The notes under the pieces were generated by a model. That model saw nothing but the letters and a program-made list of their open reading frames with translations. It was not told where the DNA came from and made no database searches. DNA of 64,000 bases from the NCBI GenBank assembly GCA_003008705.1, contig PDUO01000028.1, forward strand, positions 565,214 through 629,213, in the 5' to 3' direction. This document shows, in pieces, positions 24,729 through 37,550 of this stretch. How positions within the stretch are numbered: position 1 is the first letter of the stretch; each line of letters starts with the position of its first letter. The position numbers and the translations under genes are program-made. Source of the DNA: Pezicula radicicola. Taxonomy: Eukaryota; Ascomycota; Leotiomycetes; Helotiales; Dermateaceae.

Positions 24729-25815
24729 ATATTATTTTTGGACGGGCCAATTCAACATGAATATTTTGGTTGGTTAGGTACACTGTGGAAAATGTTGATA
24801 TTTAGCGACGGGAATGGAAGGAAAGCATGGAAAGGAAAGGGAAGGGAAGGGAAGCCTAGGTCATGGCTGGCGTACTGGATGGAAAGACGAAAGTTTTCTG
24901 GCATGGCGTACTTAGTCATTGTAGATACTCTCTGCAGTGGACTTTCAATAAATTCATTTGCTTTGATAACAGCTCTACGGGCACTACTTCGTGGAGCGGA
25001 CTGATTTCTTGAAATTTACGAAGTACATCATATCAAAGAGAGCAATTGAGAAGACAAGTACGGGTACAGTTAGATTCTATTATGTCGTCTTTATGTGTAC
25101 GTAGCCAGTTAGAAATATTTCAAATGTTAATTGACGATGGAAGAAGCAAGTTGAACGAATGAGAGTAAGGTAGTTAGTTCAAGTTGCTGAAAGTGGTGAC
25201 CAGACCTTTCCGTTTTGGGAATACGAAATGTCTCCGTGACTATCCATGCCGTGTTTTCCCGTTTTCACACCAACCAGATCATGAGTCTTGAGCGCCTCAT
25301 GTATGTTTTTGGTAAGTTCTAAGCTAATTGAGTAAATAATTATGATGGAAGTCGGATCGGATTTTGGGACGGGAAAGCTATGGAAGTAGAAGGGAAATGT
25401 ATCTTAGGTTTCGGGAGGAAGGCAGGGAGGTATTTGGTACTAGTGGATGTTTTGATTAATTTGATTGGTTAGATTGGTTTGATTGGTTTGATTGATTGGG
25501 AGGAGAAAGTCGTATTCTAGATTGGGAAACGTGGGATAGTTTGGGAAAAGGGTAAGGGAGAAGGTCGTAGGTATCATAGTGGATTATATATACTATACTA
25601 ATATGTTCCAGGTTCCCTGTTCCTTCACCATTACATATCGAATTTAGGGATACAACAATACAGTACTCTCTTTAACTCCTTAATCACAATCACGACCACA
25701 CAAACTATTCAAGTTCTAATTTCAACCACAATTACAAAAACACCACTCACTCACCTCTCTTAAAAGAAACCAGTAAAGAAAAGTCTCAAGATACCAAACC
25801 AAACCGAAAAAACAA
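24729..25815. other. Intergenic region, no gene recognised
   Basis: It contains the sconB 3' end, GGAAAGGGAAGG-type purine runs near 24820, GATTGGTT repeats near 25460-25500, and a CA-rich, TATA-containing leader just before the reductase start. Confidence 0.5.
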
Positions 25816-27115
25816 ATGCCATCAACTAGTCCAACCCCCCTCTTTGGCGGTGCTACTATCGGCCAAAGCTTCACAACCCCCCAATCCCTTAGCACCCTCC
25901 TCAATACTCTCAAAAATCTAGGTATCAATCATATCGACACAGCAGCCCGTTATCCACCTACTTCTCCGGGTGCATCAGAGAGGCTTCTTGGTGAAGTAGG
26001 TGCGAAAGGGATGGGGTTTGATATTGATACGAAGATTTTGGTTGGTGGTGGGAGTGCTGGTGCTGGTGGTGCTGTTAGTACTGGGGGAAGTTTGAGTAGA
26101 GAGAATATCGTGAGGAGTTTGGAGGGGAGTTTGGGGAGGTTGGGTGTTGGGAAGGTGTTTTTGTTTTTTGTTTTTTGAGGAGGGGAGGTGATGGTGTTAG
26201 ATGTGTATATGCTGACTTTTGTGTGTGTGAATAGGTTAATACTTTGTATTGTCATGCTCCGGATCCTGTTACGCCGTTACTTGAACAGGCTACTGCTTTG
26301 AATGAGCAATATAGAGAAGGGAAGTTTGAGAAGGTATGTAAATACTTAGCTCTTCCCACCCCTTCCCTATCTGACTCCGTACCTACCTTACCTACCTTAC
26401 CTATCTTTACTTACACAACTACTCGTACTAAAAAGTTAGGAATCTCAAACTTTCAAGTCCCTATGCTCAAGGAGTTTTTGAATATTTGTAATGAACATGG
26501 TTTTGTTAAACCAACGGTATACCAAGGACAATATAATCTTCTTTGTCGACGTTCTGAGAAGGAATTGATTCCCTTTCTGAGGGAAAATGGGATCTCGTTT
26601 GTTGCTTTCAGGTATGTTTTCTCTCTTATCATTACTAGAAAAGAAGAAGAAGAAGAAAATCAGCAATCCAATCTCAAAATAATACAAAAACTAACAAACC
26701 AAACCAAACCACTAGTCCCCTAGCAGGCGGCTTCCTAACAGGTCGACTCACCTCCGGCAAAACAGAAAACACCCGTTTCGAAACCGGTAACCTAGGAGGA
26801 AACGTCTTCAAAAACTGGTACGATAAACCAGCTATGCATACGGCTATCCATAAGATTCAAAAAGTCGTTACGAAATATGATATTTCGATATCTGAAGCTG
26901 CAGTGAGATGGATTTTTCATCATTCGGTGTTGAAAGAGGAATTTGGGGATGGCGTTATTCTGGGTGCTAGTCGTGTTGAGCAGATTGAGGGGAATATGAG
27001 GGAGGTTGGGAGGGGAGTTTTGCCTGAGGAGGTTGTGGAGGTTTTGGAGGGGGTTTGGGATGGTGATGGTGATGGTGATGGGGAGGAGGGTGGTGTGAAG
27101 GAGTGTGCGCCTTGA
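25816..27115 (+). CDS. Aldo/keto reductase (AKR7/aflatoxin-aldehyde-reductase-like)
   Basis: This is a predicted NADPH-dependent reductase of aldehydes or ketones with an (alpha/beta)8 barrel. Four exons, 25816-26154, 26235-26333, 26436-26611 and 26716-27115, encode 337 residues. The catalytic tetrad is visible: Asp41 and Tyr46 in HIDTAARYP, Lys73 in DTKILVG, and His120 in LYCHAPDP. The LGISNFQ motif and the SPLAGGFLTG motif, split by the last intron, are also present, as is a C-terminal ILGASRVEQIEGN cofactor motif. The second intron (102 bp) contains no stop and keeps the frame, so it can be misread as coding. The tail ends in a Gly/Asp repeat (DGDGDGDG). The substrate is unknown. Confidence 0.9.
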
Positions 27116-29049
27116 GGGATGTTTGGATTTTGTGGGAGTGTGGGGTGGTGAGGGGAGAGATGGTGGTTGTGGTGTGAAGCAGTGTGCACTTTGAGGTCTG
27201 TTTGGATTGTTTGGGAGGAGGGACTGTTTGGAAGGAAGGAGGAATGAGGCTCGGCAAGGCTTTTAGAAGGCGCTTGGTTAGAAATGGTTCTTGGACTCTT
27301 CTTTTTCTGAAGCTGAAGGTCTGAAGGAAGGAATTCGGATGGAGTTTGAACTGGGAACGAGAGTATCATGTCCAAGTCTTCGCCTTGTGTGCTTGGAAGT
27401 GCGAGAATAGGTACCGTAGGTACCTTAGGCAATCGACTTGAAATCGTGATGTATGAGAAGTATGAAAGGACTGCGTTGTTGCGTTCCTGTTGCGAAGAAA
27501 ATTGGGGTCTTCTGGAACCAGTCTGTGCTAAAACCATGGTTTCCATAACTCTGACCCCTTGAACTTGGGTGAGTTACGTGCATTGCAGCATTCGCAATGC
27601 GCCATTTTTCGTAAACCTTGTCGATTCTTATAGGTCAATTTATATGCTCTTGTCAACTTCTGACAGATTTTCGAGTCTTTCTAGAAAGAAATTCGGATTC
27701 CGAGGCTTTACCTTTACTAGGAAGATGCTTGTTTGCTACCTTTTTGTAATAAGCGAGCCCTTCAACTCAAGTTCTGTCTCTCTTGCCTTCCCTTTATTTC
27801 CGAAATCTTAGGAGTTTAATTCGTTGCAGTCTTCTTGGAGATTGGGATTCTTGGGGTTTCTAGGAAGATGCTAGGTTGATTGTTTTGCTGTTAGCGACCT
27901 ATGTCTCTCTATGTCTTTGATTTTCTTTCATTCATGATACTCGTTCTTGAGCTTCTTCCTCCTGGAGGATGGACAGAGGGCCATGGCACTGCAGTTGGAT
28001 CGTCCTTTGAGGCTTTGAGACTTCTCGCTAATCTAAGCCGGCTAAGCCGAAGGCTCCCTCATGGACCTTCGATTCTTCTCTTGCAGCGTCTCGCAGCCTC
28101 TCGGAGTTCTGACGAGCCTGACTCCTTTGAAATCGCCTCGCTTAATCGCTTACTCGCAGCATGAAACGCTACCACGATAATGAAGGATATCCCCTCTTTT
28201 ATTCTTATCAGTACAAGGAAGACGCCTATCACGATCGTCTCATCTACAGTCTTAAACCCTCTTTAAATAATATCGGAACCGGTATGATAGAGAAGACGTG
28301 CGAAATAAGGGAACCCCGCATAGTCTTGCGTTGGCACAGTTGTTCCTGAGCTTGGAAGCGAAGAGGATTGCGCCTCCTCCCAGTCACAACAAAAGTGTAA
28401 ATTCATAATGGAACCAGTTTCTTTGTTCCATAGGTAGAAAATACTCTAGGACGTTGTTCCTAGTGGCTTTTGCCGGTTGTTCTTGCATTATCCGCATTGG
28501 CAGCTGGGCGGATTTGGCACTGAATTATTATGGGAATTCTTTGCTTTTCGGACTGTGTGAGGTGTCCTGCAGCCTTGGCACTGGCCATTGTGGCCTGTGA
28601 TCTGTGTTCTGAGGGAAGGGATCGATGTCATCGGATAATGAATGGCGAACGGGCTTCGGGAGTTGGTGGAAATACCATAGGGCAAGGCAGAGAAGGCAGT
28701 GAGGGCCTGAGGGAGCGGAACTCTTAGCATGTTCATTCTAATTGCGCGAGGGAAATGCCTTGTCTTGTTGGCTCCAGTGATTTTGTGGAAATGGTAGTAC
28801 CTCTGCCTAAGATTGCGTGTAGATAAAATAGGGACGCTTTTCCCTTCAGTTTCTTCTCTTCTCATCATCATCAGCTCCATCTTCTACTTTCATCTCTCAT
28901 CTCTCATCTTCTTTCACTATCTCTATCTCTTCCTTCTTAACAGCCAATCAACCACTTCTCTATCTTCTTACCTTCAACTTTTCTCCTAGCCTCTATTCTC
29001 TACAACACTTCTTCTTCAACCAACCCAACCAAACAACCAACCAACAAAA
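27116..29049. other. Intergenic region, no gene recognised
   Basis: Frames such as 27901-28164 and 28161-28349 lack family features. The last 200 bases are strongly CT- and CAA-rich with ACCAACCAACAAAA directly before the ATG of the next gene, which looks like an active fungal leader. Confidence 0.5.
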
Positions 29050-29298
29050 ATGTCTTCCTCATCCCACTACTCCACTTCCTCAAACGGTTCATCCGGTTCC
29101 GCTTACGACTGGGAGAAAGCCACCCGCAACCCATACGCCGCCTACGATGAGCCCGCCTTCGAGCGTCAATCCTACCAAACCCGTCGCACAAACTCAACCT
29201 CCTCAACTTCATCCAGCTCTTCCCACAGATCATCGAGCAGTCACAAGGAGAAGAGTGGACGGAGTGTGCGCTTCAGCTTTGACAATGGGCGCAAGTAG
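29050..29298 (+). CDS. Small Ser-rich hypothetical protein
   Basis: I do not recognise this 82-residue protein. It is about one third Ser, with a central EKATRNPYAAYDEPAFERQSYQ block and a basic tail RSVRFSFDNGRK. There is no signal peptide or membrane segment, so it is probably disordered. The case for a real gene rests on its position after a long CT-rich leader, a strong start context (CAAAAATGTC) and non-random composition outside the Ser runs. No intron is needed. Confidence 0.55.
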   Translation: MSSSSHYSTSSNGSSGSAYDWEKATRNPYAAYDEPAFERQSYQTRRTNSTSSTSSSSSHRSSSSHKEKSGRSVRFSFDNGRK

Positions 29299-31796
29299 AT
29301 GGTTCTCATCTTTTGATTCTTCTGATTCTTCTGATTCTTAGGAAGGATGGGGTGGCATTGAAGTTGACTGGATACCCCGCAGGCTGTGTCCTTTGAGGGC
29401 GGGGTTTTCTTTATGTTCTGATGAACGAACTGGCTGGCTGGATTGGAGCTGGCTACTCGTGGCGTTTATGATAGTGATGGTTATCGACTATTCATCTCCT
29501 TGGATTGGGGTTATCTTCTTCCCATGTATTGGATACATGGTTTTATCTTCTTGTACTATTACTGTATAAGATGATGTTTTTGGTTACGACAGGGTGTTTT
29601 GGTGAGCAATTGTCGGTGACAATGGGATTGAATTGGGATTTGGCATTGGGGGTTGGTTAGGTCACAGATGAATAGATTACCAATTTTTTGTGGTATTCTG
29701 GGCTCTGGATCTGCTGATACGGCATAGCATATTAGAAAACGGAGTTTTGAGTCTTCTTTTTCACAGAGACATGGGGCACATTTGGTGATGTTTGAATAGG
29801 AGAAGCCATAGATGAGACTTTGAATTTTCTTGTCGAGAATGTTGATTACCTATTTAGGTTACTGTTCAATGCAATATCAATATGCAATATAAACTTCATA
29901 AATACAATGACTTTTGTTTTCTCTCTTCTCTATCTGTGACTGGTGATTAATTGAGTTCAGTTTTCGTTTTGTGAAGATTGAAGTTCCTGCTATCATCTAC
30001 TTGGGTTTGTATTGTTGCTCACATTGATTGTCAGTATTGCGACGTTATTGCCACCGGAGCACTGTACTACGAACAATGTTTATCCACGAAGGCAAAAAAA
30101 ATACGTATCCATACTCGTCCACTCTCACCCACCAATTCATCATCGTCCAGCCCCTCCTTAACCACGCAGCAAAATAATACTCCGGTTCGAAACAAAACAC
30201 CCGACCAATCAGATAACCTTCAACTGAGTATCGTAATTGACTTTCACATGTCCACCTCCCTGCCCTCCGTACATATAATCCAAATGCTATAATAACAAGT
30301 CCAAAGAATGATAAAATTATTAACGAAGGGTTACTTGGTGCTCCAAAAATAATAACCATAATCCTTACTCCCACCATCTGGCGTCCACAAATTCCCCAAA
30401 ACTTAGTTCCCACAACATACTTTTTTGGCCCCCAAATCCCTAATCCTAGTGCATGAGGTGACATCTCTCTGTGCATCGCAATTATAAACAAAACAACCAC
30501 GCAAACCAACCCCCACAATATCCGATTTTTGTGGTTTCTGTTTTTTCCTGACTCTTCTCATCTCGATGAAACTTCCCCGCTCCGAGCTACTTTAGTTCAG
30601 GATATCATTTCTTGGTTTTTCTTAGTTTCCTCATGCAATTCGTACTGCCGTATTGTGGAGAGAGCTTTGTTTCTGGCTGATCTGATTATGATTATGATGG
30701 TTTCAGAGTCCATTTTAATCTTCTTGATACTGATGATACCTACTTTTCTCCTCCCGTCCACCACGACAACATGTTAATAACGAGATATATTTTCATGGTA
30801 CGGAAATGGATGTGATGAGAGGCCATTGCTTCCGGAAACTGATGTTTCGATGTTTCGATGAGAGTTCGATTATCTCGTCTGATTTTCGGGAGCGGAATAG
30901 TTAAGATGGCCGAGTATCACCATATAGGTAACGCGAATTTGACATTCAAGACTTGGCTAGAGATTGCTCTATTCTAACTTCATAGGTCACAGTAGTTTGT
31001 ACACTTATACTTTCACATGGTACCTTCGAATCTGGTGTGTTGGTTTAGCATAGGATTGTTGTCTACGCGTTAAGAACTTTATCATTTTAGTTAAGAAAAA
31101 CTGTGTAGTCCGACTTTGAAAACGGAAATATCCAGGAGAAACAGGTGCTTACTACTTTACTTACAGCCCAATACCTTTGCCTGGTTCTGCATAGGATAAT
31201 TCACTATTTAAATTGACTAAGAGCTGTATCAAATTATTTCCACATAAGTTGCGGCTTACCTCTTCACAAGTTCATTCGAGTGAAGGTCTAGCTTAGTAAA
31301 GTCGCTTAAGCGCAGCAAGAGATCAAGTTTGACCACATTCTAAGCGAGGGAAATAGGGGAGACGCGGGTCCGTCTTCCCACCTTTTCTTCATCTTTGAAA
31401 TTCCGAAGCCCAAAATTTCCTTTCCTAGTTCTGTAAGATGGTGACCTTACAGGCGTGAATACCAGAGGCACATATGGAAAGTCCATTCATTATACATAAC
31501 TACATACATACATATTTGCTCGTCGCCTCGCAATTCGCAGGGAGGGATATTCGCCAAAGGCATAATGTAAACATCAAGGAAATCCCCCAATTCAAAAAAC
31601 TAAGGAAATAAAAAGATTCAAGATTCATGTGGAGCAAGCAAACGAAAAAAAAGATACAATCCGCCGCCTCGTTCCCAAAAGAGAAAAATGTAATACAAGG
31701 TTCCTCTTTCTCCATATTCGATCCCTCTCATACAATCCTCATTTTTATTCCATTCATCTTCGTGGATTATCATTATCTAATGTATTTACTCTTGAT
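29299..31796. other. Intergenic region, no gene recognised
   Basis: It contains a GATTCTTCT repeat just after the small Ser-rich gene and a 2-kb stretch of mostly AT-rich DNA. A hydrophobic minus-strand frame at 30045-30518 has no ATG at its head and no family signature. Confidence 0.5.
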
Positions 31797-34700
31797 TCAT
31801 AGCTCGTCCTTCGTGGAAGGTTCCACTTGGCTGGTAGCGGCATCAACAGCGCTGCTGACTCTACTGGCAAAGTCCTCTACGCCCTCACTGGCTTTCTTGA
31901 CAGCGTCACTTGCACCATCTTCAGCCGCGGCCGCAAACTCAGCGAGTTTGACGCGGGCAGATTCAACAGCGGAAGCGAGGCGCGATTGAGCGCTCTCGAT
32001 TGCACCTTTTTCGGGCCCGTAAATCAAAGAGCTGGCACTAGCTTGTGCTGCAGAGATATTTTCTGCTATTACCGAGGTGGCACTAGCGTAAGTTTCACCA
32101 ACGACATTTGTGACCGATTCAACAGTACCAGTAGGAGTTCCGTAAATTGCCTCAGAAATCGCAGCCTGCGCGCTGGCGGCCGCATCAGCAATGGAACTGC
32201 TAGCTGCTTCAACGTAGCCAATGCTGGAACCATAAATCTTCTCGCTTGCAACGCTCTGTGCCGAGCTGTAGATTGAGGCTGCGGATGAAGTGGCCTGCTC
32301 GTAGGTCCCCTTTTGAGTGCCGTAAAATTGAATGCTGGCGGCCTCGACTGCGTCATTCACGCGTGACGAAGCTGAATCAAGAATGGATTCAAGAGCTGGA
32401 GGTGGGCTGAATGCTGCAGAGATGGCGGAGGAAGCCGACGAGTAATTCTCTCCAACGATTGAGTTTGCTGAGGAATAGGTATCGCCTGCTACGGATGTGG
32501 CAGATGCATAGGCGTCGCTGGCGTAAGAAGAAGCAGAGGATACTGCTGCAAAAGCTCCAGTGGCATAGGCGGATGAGAATCGGCTATATACAGACTCCGT
32601 AAAGGGGGCCTCCTTTCCAGAAACTAGCTCGCTAACTAAGCTTTGCATGGCTTCGTATTGAGAAATAGCTTGCTCGGTCGCCTGAGCATACAAGCTTCCA
32701 GCTCCTTCAGTAGCATCGGAATATAGGCTTCCCGGAACACTGTAACCTTTCGTGATATAGTAAGGTGTTGGCTTTCCATAGATTTGTTCACTAGCCTTAG
32801 TAACAAGAGCTTCCCAGTTCTGACTAGCTTGAGAAGCTACAGATTCGGTCCACGGTGTTTCGCTGCCAATCACACTCGACGAAGCCTGAGACGCCACACT
32901 TTGTGCCTTCTCTGAGGCCACAGAATAGACGCTGGATGCTTGAGAGAGTGCGGCACTATATTGAGACGAAGCAGCTGAGGCAAGGCTCTCGGTAGGTGCC
33001 GCTGTGCTGGTTGCTGCGAGGCTAGAAAGTGAAGACAACAACCCATCTAAATTTGAGGAAGCTGCAGCTGTGGCTTTTGAGAATTGCTCCAGTGCTGCTG
33101 ATGTGGCATACTCAACATTTCCCTGAGGAGTACCTATGATGCTCACGCTGGCTCCGCTGAGGACACTTTGGTGGAAGGGTGTTTGCGTTGGCATGATAGC
33201 TGAAGATGCAGCATCAAGGAATTCAGAATACCGGGCGTGGGCCATGCCAATGCCAGCATAGTACTGATTCTCGGCTTGGAGAAGATACTTTTGGGCCAAT
33301 GGGGTCTGTGCGGGGCCAATGGAAGACCTCGCACTAGAGAATTGGGCAGATGCCAAGCTGAGGCCCTCTGACAACCGTGAAGCAGCGATGGATGATATTG
33401 ACTCAAGTACACCTGTTGGGGGACTGTAATAGGCAGATGATACAACAGACGAGATAGACTGCATTGGACTGAGAGGAGTACCATAGATGGCGGCACTGGC
33501 ACTGTGTAGAAGTTAGCATTCCGTTCAGTAAATTCGCAGGAATTAATAGTTGATGTCATGAACTTACGCAGCAACCGCATCAGCATAACGGCTCGATGCA
33601 ACACTAGCAACAATTTCACCCGTTCCCTTTTCAGTATCGTACAGTACAGAGCTCGCAGCGGCCAGTGCACTAGCGTATTGCTTGGCAGCCAAGCTAGTCA
33701 CGCTTTCGACAGATCCTTGGGTGCTTGTAGGTTTTATGAGAGCCTCACTAACAGCCTTGGTCACGTCGGCAAACTTGTCGCCAGCTGCGCTAGCCATGCT
33801 TTGTATCTTTTCGCTGTAGGTGTCGTCATCCGAGTCGTCGACAATATCCTCAAAGACAATCTTGCGGGCTTCGACATGTTGAGCCATGGCACCGCCCCAT
33901 ACACTTTTCGAGGCTTGACTAGATACTGAAGAACTAGCAGAACTGACAGAGCTGGAGATGCTTGAAGCCGCCTCTGAAGCCACACTGCTAGCCGAGGAAA
34001 TGGAAGAATCTGCGGCATCTGAGAGACTAGAGGCCGATTGGATTGGAGCTGCGTCAGATGCGGCAGATTGTAAGCTCTCAACGGTGCCGGTTGATGTTCC
34101 AACAACAGAAGTTGAGGCTTCATCAATAGCACTGCTAACCGATTCCGAAACGATTGAGGCTACACTCTCCATGGTTCCCTGCTGTGTACCGATGATTGAG
34201 CTCGAGGCCTGGTCAGCAATGCTACTGGCGCTCGCACTGGCTACAGATACCACTGAATCAACGGTACCTTGAGAGGAAGTCGAAGTACCAACAACAGCTT
34301 CGCTTGCGTCGCTGATTGCCTTTGCAATCTTTGCGGGCATGATCTTTGGGGTGAAATCATCGCTGGCATCACCTGTTGACAACTTCCATCGTGCAGTTTC
34401 CTTAATGCTCGCAAGTTCTTTCGCAGCATCTTCAGCTTCGCCCATAGCCCGACTTTCAACCTCCTCAGAAGCAGCACGAGCCTTGTCAAGACCAGGATGC
34501 CCAGTCGCTACTGTCTGTATTTCCTCGCGCCATTCATCAAATCTTGTCTTCAAAGAGTGGTACTTGGTCCAATCCTTGTGGGTGATTCCATCCGTCCATG
34601 CCCATCGCATTCCTATCTCTTGTAGGCCCATATCACGAATGGTATCGATGATTGCAAGAGTGTCCGAGAGGGCTTTGCTCACAAGATAATTGGTCTCGTC

Positions 34701-36348
34701 GTCGTATTTAAGTCTCCATGTTCTTACTGATTGAGCCTTGTCCTTGATTGCAACACCGGCCTTCCGGACAGCTGTGCTGATCTCTTCCTCGGATTCTTCA
34801 CTTTCCGGGGATGTAGCTTTCGACACGATTGAGATGATATCTGACTTCAGTGACTTTAAGCTGGATTTGATAGTCTCCTCCAGTTGGGTGAGATGAGCTT
34901 GCCCGACCTTTTGAGCCTGGTTTTCGACAAGTCTGTCAGTGATTTCTGTAATGCGTGCATCGAGTTCCTCAGAGCCCTCATCTGCAGCTTTAGCCCATTT
35001 TTTCTGCCAATTCTTGAGGTCAGCTTGAACGACCTTCTGTGCCTTGGCAATAATTTCTTCCTCTGTCAAAGGCGCGCTGTCAGGCTCTTGCGTAGACGGG
35101 TAAACATCATCTGGTGTTGATGAGCTTGCAGTAGTAGACGGGGCTGGAGTGGCATGAGCGGATGATACTGATGATGCGATTGAGGACAAGCTTGAAGAAG
35201 TTGAGGAGGAAGAGGATGAACTGTTTTAATGTGTTAGTAGAGCACTTCATCTATTAAGGACCAAACTTACATGTCAATACTCTCCACTGCTGCCTTCACC
35301 TTCTTACCATCCCGGTATCTTCCCAACCGCTCGCCAATCCTGACTAGCTGAGGTTCAACGTTTTCGCCATATAGGATGCGCAACTTCGGCAAGACAGTAC
35401 GGTCAAGAAATATGCTACCGGTTGTCCAGGCCCATTGTGCATATGGGATGCCTGTATTCACGGCAAAATCTGAAGCAATTCCATAGCCTTGCTGAGCATA
35501 AGGTTGAACCGTGGTATAGGTTGGTAGAATGTGCCCGTAATACGTCTGAAGTGCGTTGGTTTTTGCAATGTCTATGTACGGGCTGGTAGCCGATACAGCC
35601 TTATTCACGTGTGGGGCTAAAGTCTCATCGTACTTCTGCTTGAGAATCGCCTGGTATTTCTGCACCTCTGGTTGCACTGTCTTTTGCCATTGGGCTTGGC
35701 CAAATGCCTGCGCCTGGGCAATTCGGGGCGCAGCATACTTCGTTCCCAGCACTGTCGCCGGTGCAATTACTCTCTGATCAAGGGTGTTATAGTAAGGACG
35801 AGCCGCATCGACGTATGGTGCCGCATATGCATCGTAGTATGGAGTAAGATGTGGCGAAAGTACGGACTTTACTTGAAAGTATGGCTTGCAAATTTTAGGG
35901 GAGGTGTCCGTGAGGAGGTCGACTGTCTGGGGGCAACGGAATGCGATCGTGATAATCGAGTACCAGGTGAGGATTCTACACATAGTCAGTAAAGCTTGCC
36001 TAGGCAGTAAAGAGCGCGATTTCTCTTGGGTCATTGCCCATTAGTCACCTAAAGGCCAGAACCTGACAAGAGTATATGCACAGGGTTCTTTCTGAACAAT
36101 GTACTACTTGCTGGGACTTTCAAGCAATTGATACTATCTCTGAAGGGTCTTGACGGGCGAGGGGGCGGTGACTGGGACTCAAAGAAACCTTTTACAGCTC
36201 TTGGGATCTCAACATACCTGGTTATGATGCTGAAAAGATTGAAGCCGCTTTTCTTCTTTGCTGCCTTCGTCCTAGGCCCGCCGACGGGATGCCCGTTTAT
36301 ACCTTTCTGGCCTGGTTCTGCCAGCTTTCCATTACTCGCTCCCGCCAT
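31797..36348 (-). CDS. Large conserved fungal protein with Ser/Ala-rich degenerate repeats
   Basis: Exons 36348-36218, 35975-35271, 35220-33568 and 33501-31797 join in frame to 1397 residues. The order is: a basic N-terminus with a KKKSGFNLFS motif; one predicted membrane helix around residues 44-60 (ILTWYSIITIAF); a Tyr/Pro-rich domain with repeated PYYDAYAAPYVDAARPYY-like units; GENVEPQLVRIGERLGRYRDGKK at its end; a helical domain with EIGMRWAWTDGITHKDW; and then a C-terminal half of roughly 18 degenerate repeats built on YGTPxGxVESV followed by Ser/Ala-rich helix. From memory, orthologues in other ascomycetes are often labelled 'transcription factor hoxa13', but no homeodomain is visible. 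I infer a membrane-anchored structural protein and claim no function. Confidence 0.8.
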
Positions 36349-37550
36349 TGCCTACAAATCGCTCGCAGATGCCAGCTTCGAGGAGTTTGTGAGGGCCGTT
36401 GTTGTTGGTGGACTGATAGGTGGTTCGTGGTTCGTGAAGCTCTGAGCTCGCTCGCAGCCGAGGAAGAGAAGCTTCCGTCCAATGTTCCAGTTGGCGAGAA
36501 AGTTGAGGTCACTGCGTTCGCTGTGCTGTTTGCCGAGTACTTGTACCTGTTGATGGTGGAAATATCTGAGCAGGTACAGAGGACACACGACAAATATGTA
36601 TAGAAGAGAAAGTATCTCGTCGTTGACGTTTGCTTTTCTGGTCATCAACTTCCCGCCGTCAGTTATCACAAGCCTGGTCGTGCCGCCTCCTGTCAACCAC
36701 AAGCAAGAAAATGGACGCTAAAAATTGGCACAAACGTCATTGAACCTGTGAAGAACGCTCACCTAAACCTATAGGCTGTTACGCAGCGACAATCCTCAGC
36801 CTCTTTTGGGAGGAGAAATTAAGTTACCTGAATAGGTAGCTTCCGATGACTTCGTGACTTCGGTATGGCTACAGTAGGAACGCGCAAAAAAACAGATGAG
36901 ATTTGTTGTCACACATATAGCAGGAGTACGAAGGTACTTTCGTCCAACTATCGCCGTTTAAAATGTACTACAGTCTCATACCCTTGTCGCAGCTCTTGAC
37001 AGCTTGCATTTACGGAGGACGACCTCTTGACGCGACTTGCTGCTAATGCCAACTGTTTCAGAACCATCTCAACTGCAGGTACAAGTATTGGTTATTGGCT
37101 ACAGACTCATCGTTACAAGTGTGAATGTGAGGGCGACGCCTTAGAAGCCTGTTGAGGCTTCAAAGCCTGGAACCTAATCGAATCGGGGTCTGTCACGTGC
37201 CTATAAGAAGTATCGGAGAATTCATAACACCGAAGAGAACATCGTTACTTCCGTTTACACTACCGTACAGAAACGAAATAAACTCAACACACCCCTCACG
37301 AACCCACGAATTGCCTGTCATCGGCGTCAGCTTTTATCAGTACTTGCACGGTCCTTTCATACTTTTGGTCAGCCCTGCGCCGGTCAAGCAAAGAAAGTGG
37401 CGCTTCAATAAAGGAAGGCGAATTGCAACTCGAACTGTCAGATGGTTCTCCGGGAACTTTAAAAGCAAGGCTTTGCCTTTGATCACGTTGACTTTGCTAG
37501 CATATTCTCACCATACATTCACCGGAGCTGCTCTGATCAAGCACAGCAAC
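36349..37550. other. Divergent promoter region between the repeat protein and the Doa10-type ligase
   Basis: No gene is seen. The frame of the ligase stays open for 133 codons upstream of its chosen ATG, without an obvious better start. Short frames at 36289-36603 are probably leader of the minus-strand gene or noise. Confidence 0.5.

Noticed and set aside
26920..27546. 208-codon minus-strand frame overlapping the end of the aldo/keto reductase
   Set aside because: It is antisense to a clear coding exon and its His/Pro/Ser-rich composition mirrors the GGTGAT-rich coding strand.
30045..30518. Hydrophobic minus-strand frame of 157 codons
   Set aside because: No ATG at its head (TTG), no family motif, and it lies in AT-rich intergenic DNA; probably chance.
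37152..37550. N-terminal extension of the Doa10-type ligase
   Set aside because: The frame is open for 133 codons, but the segment is unlike Doa10 N-termini, and MAEPEIS directly before the RING-CH domain is the normal start layout.
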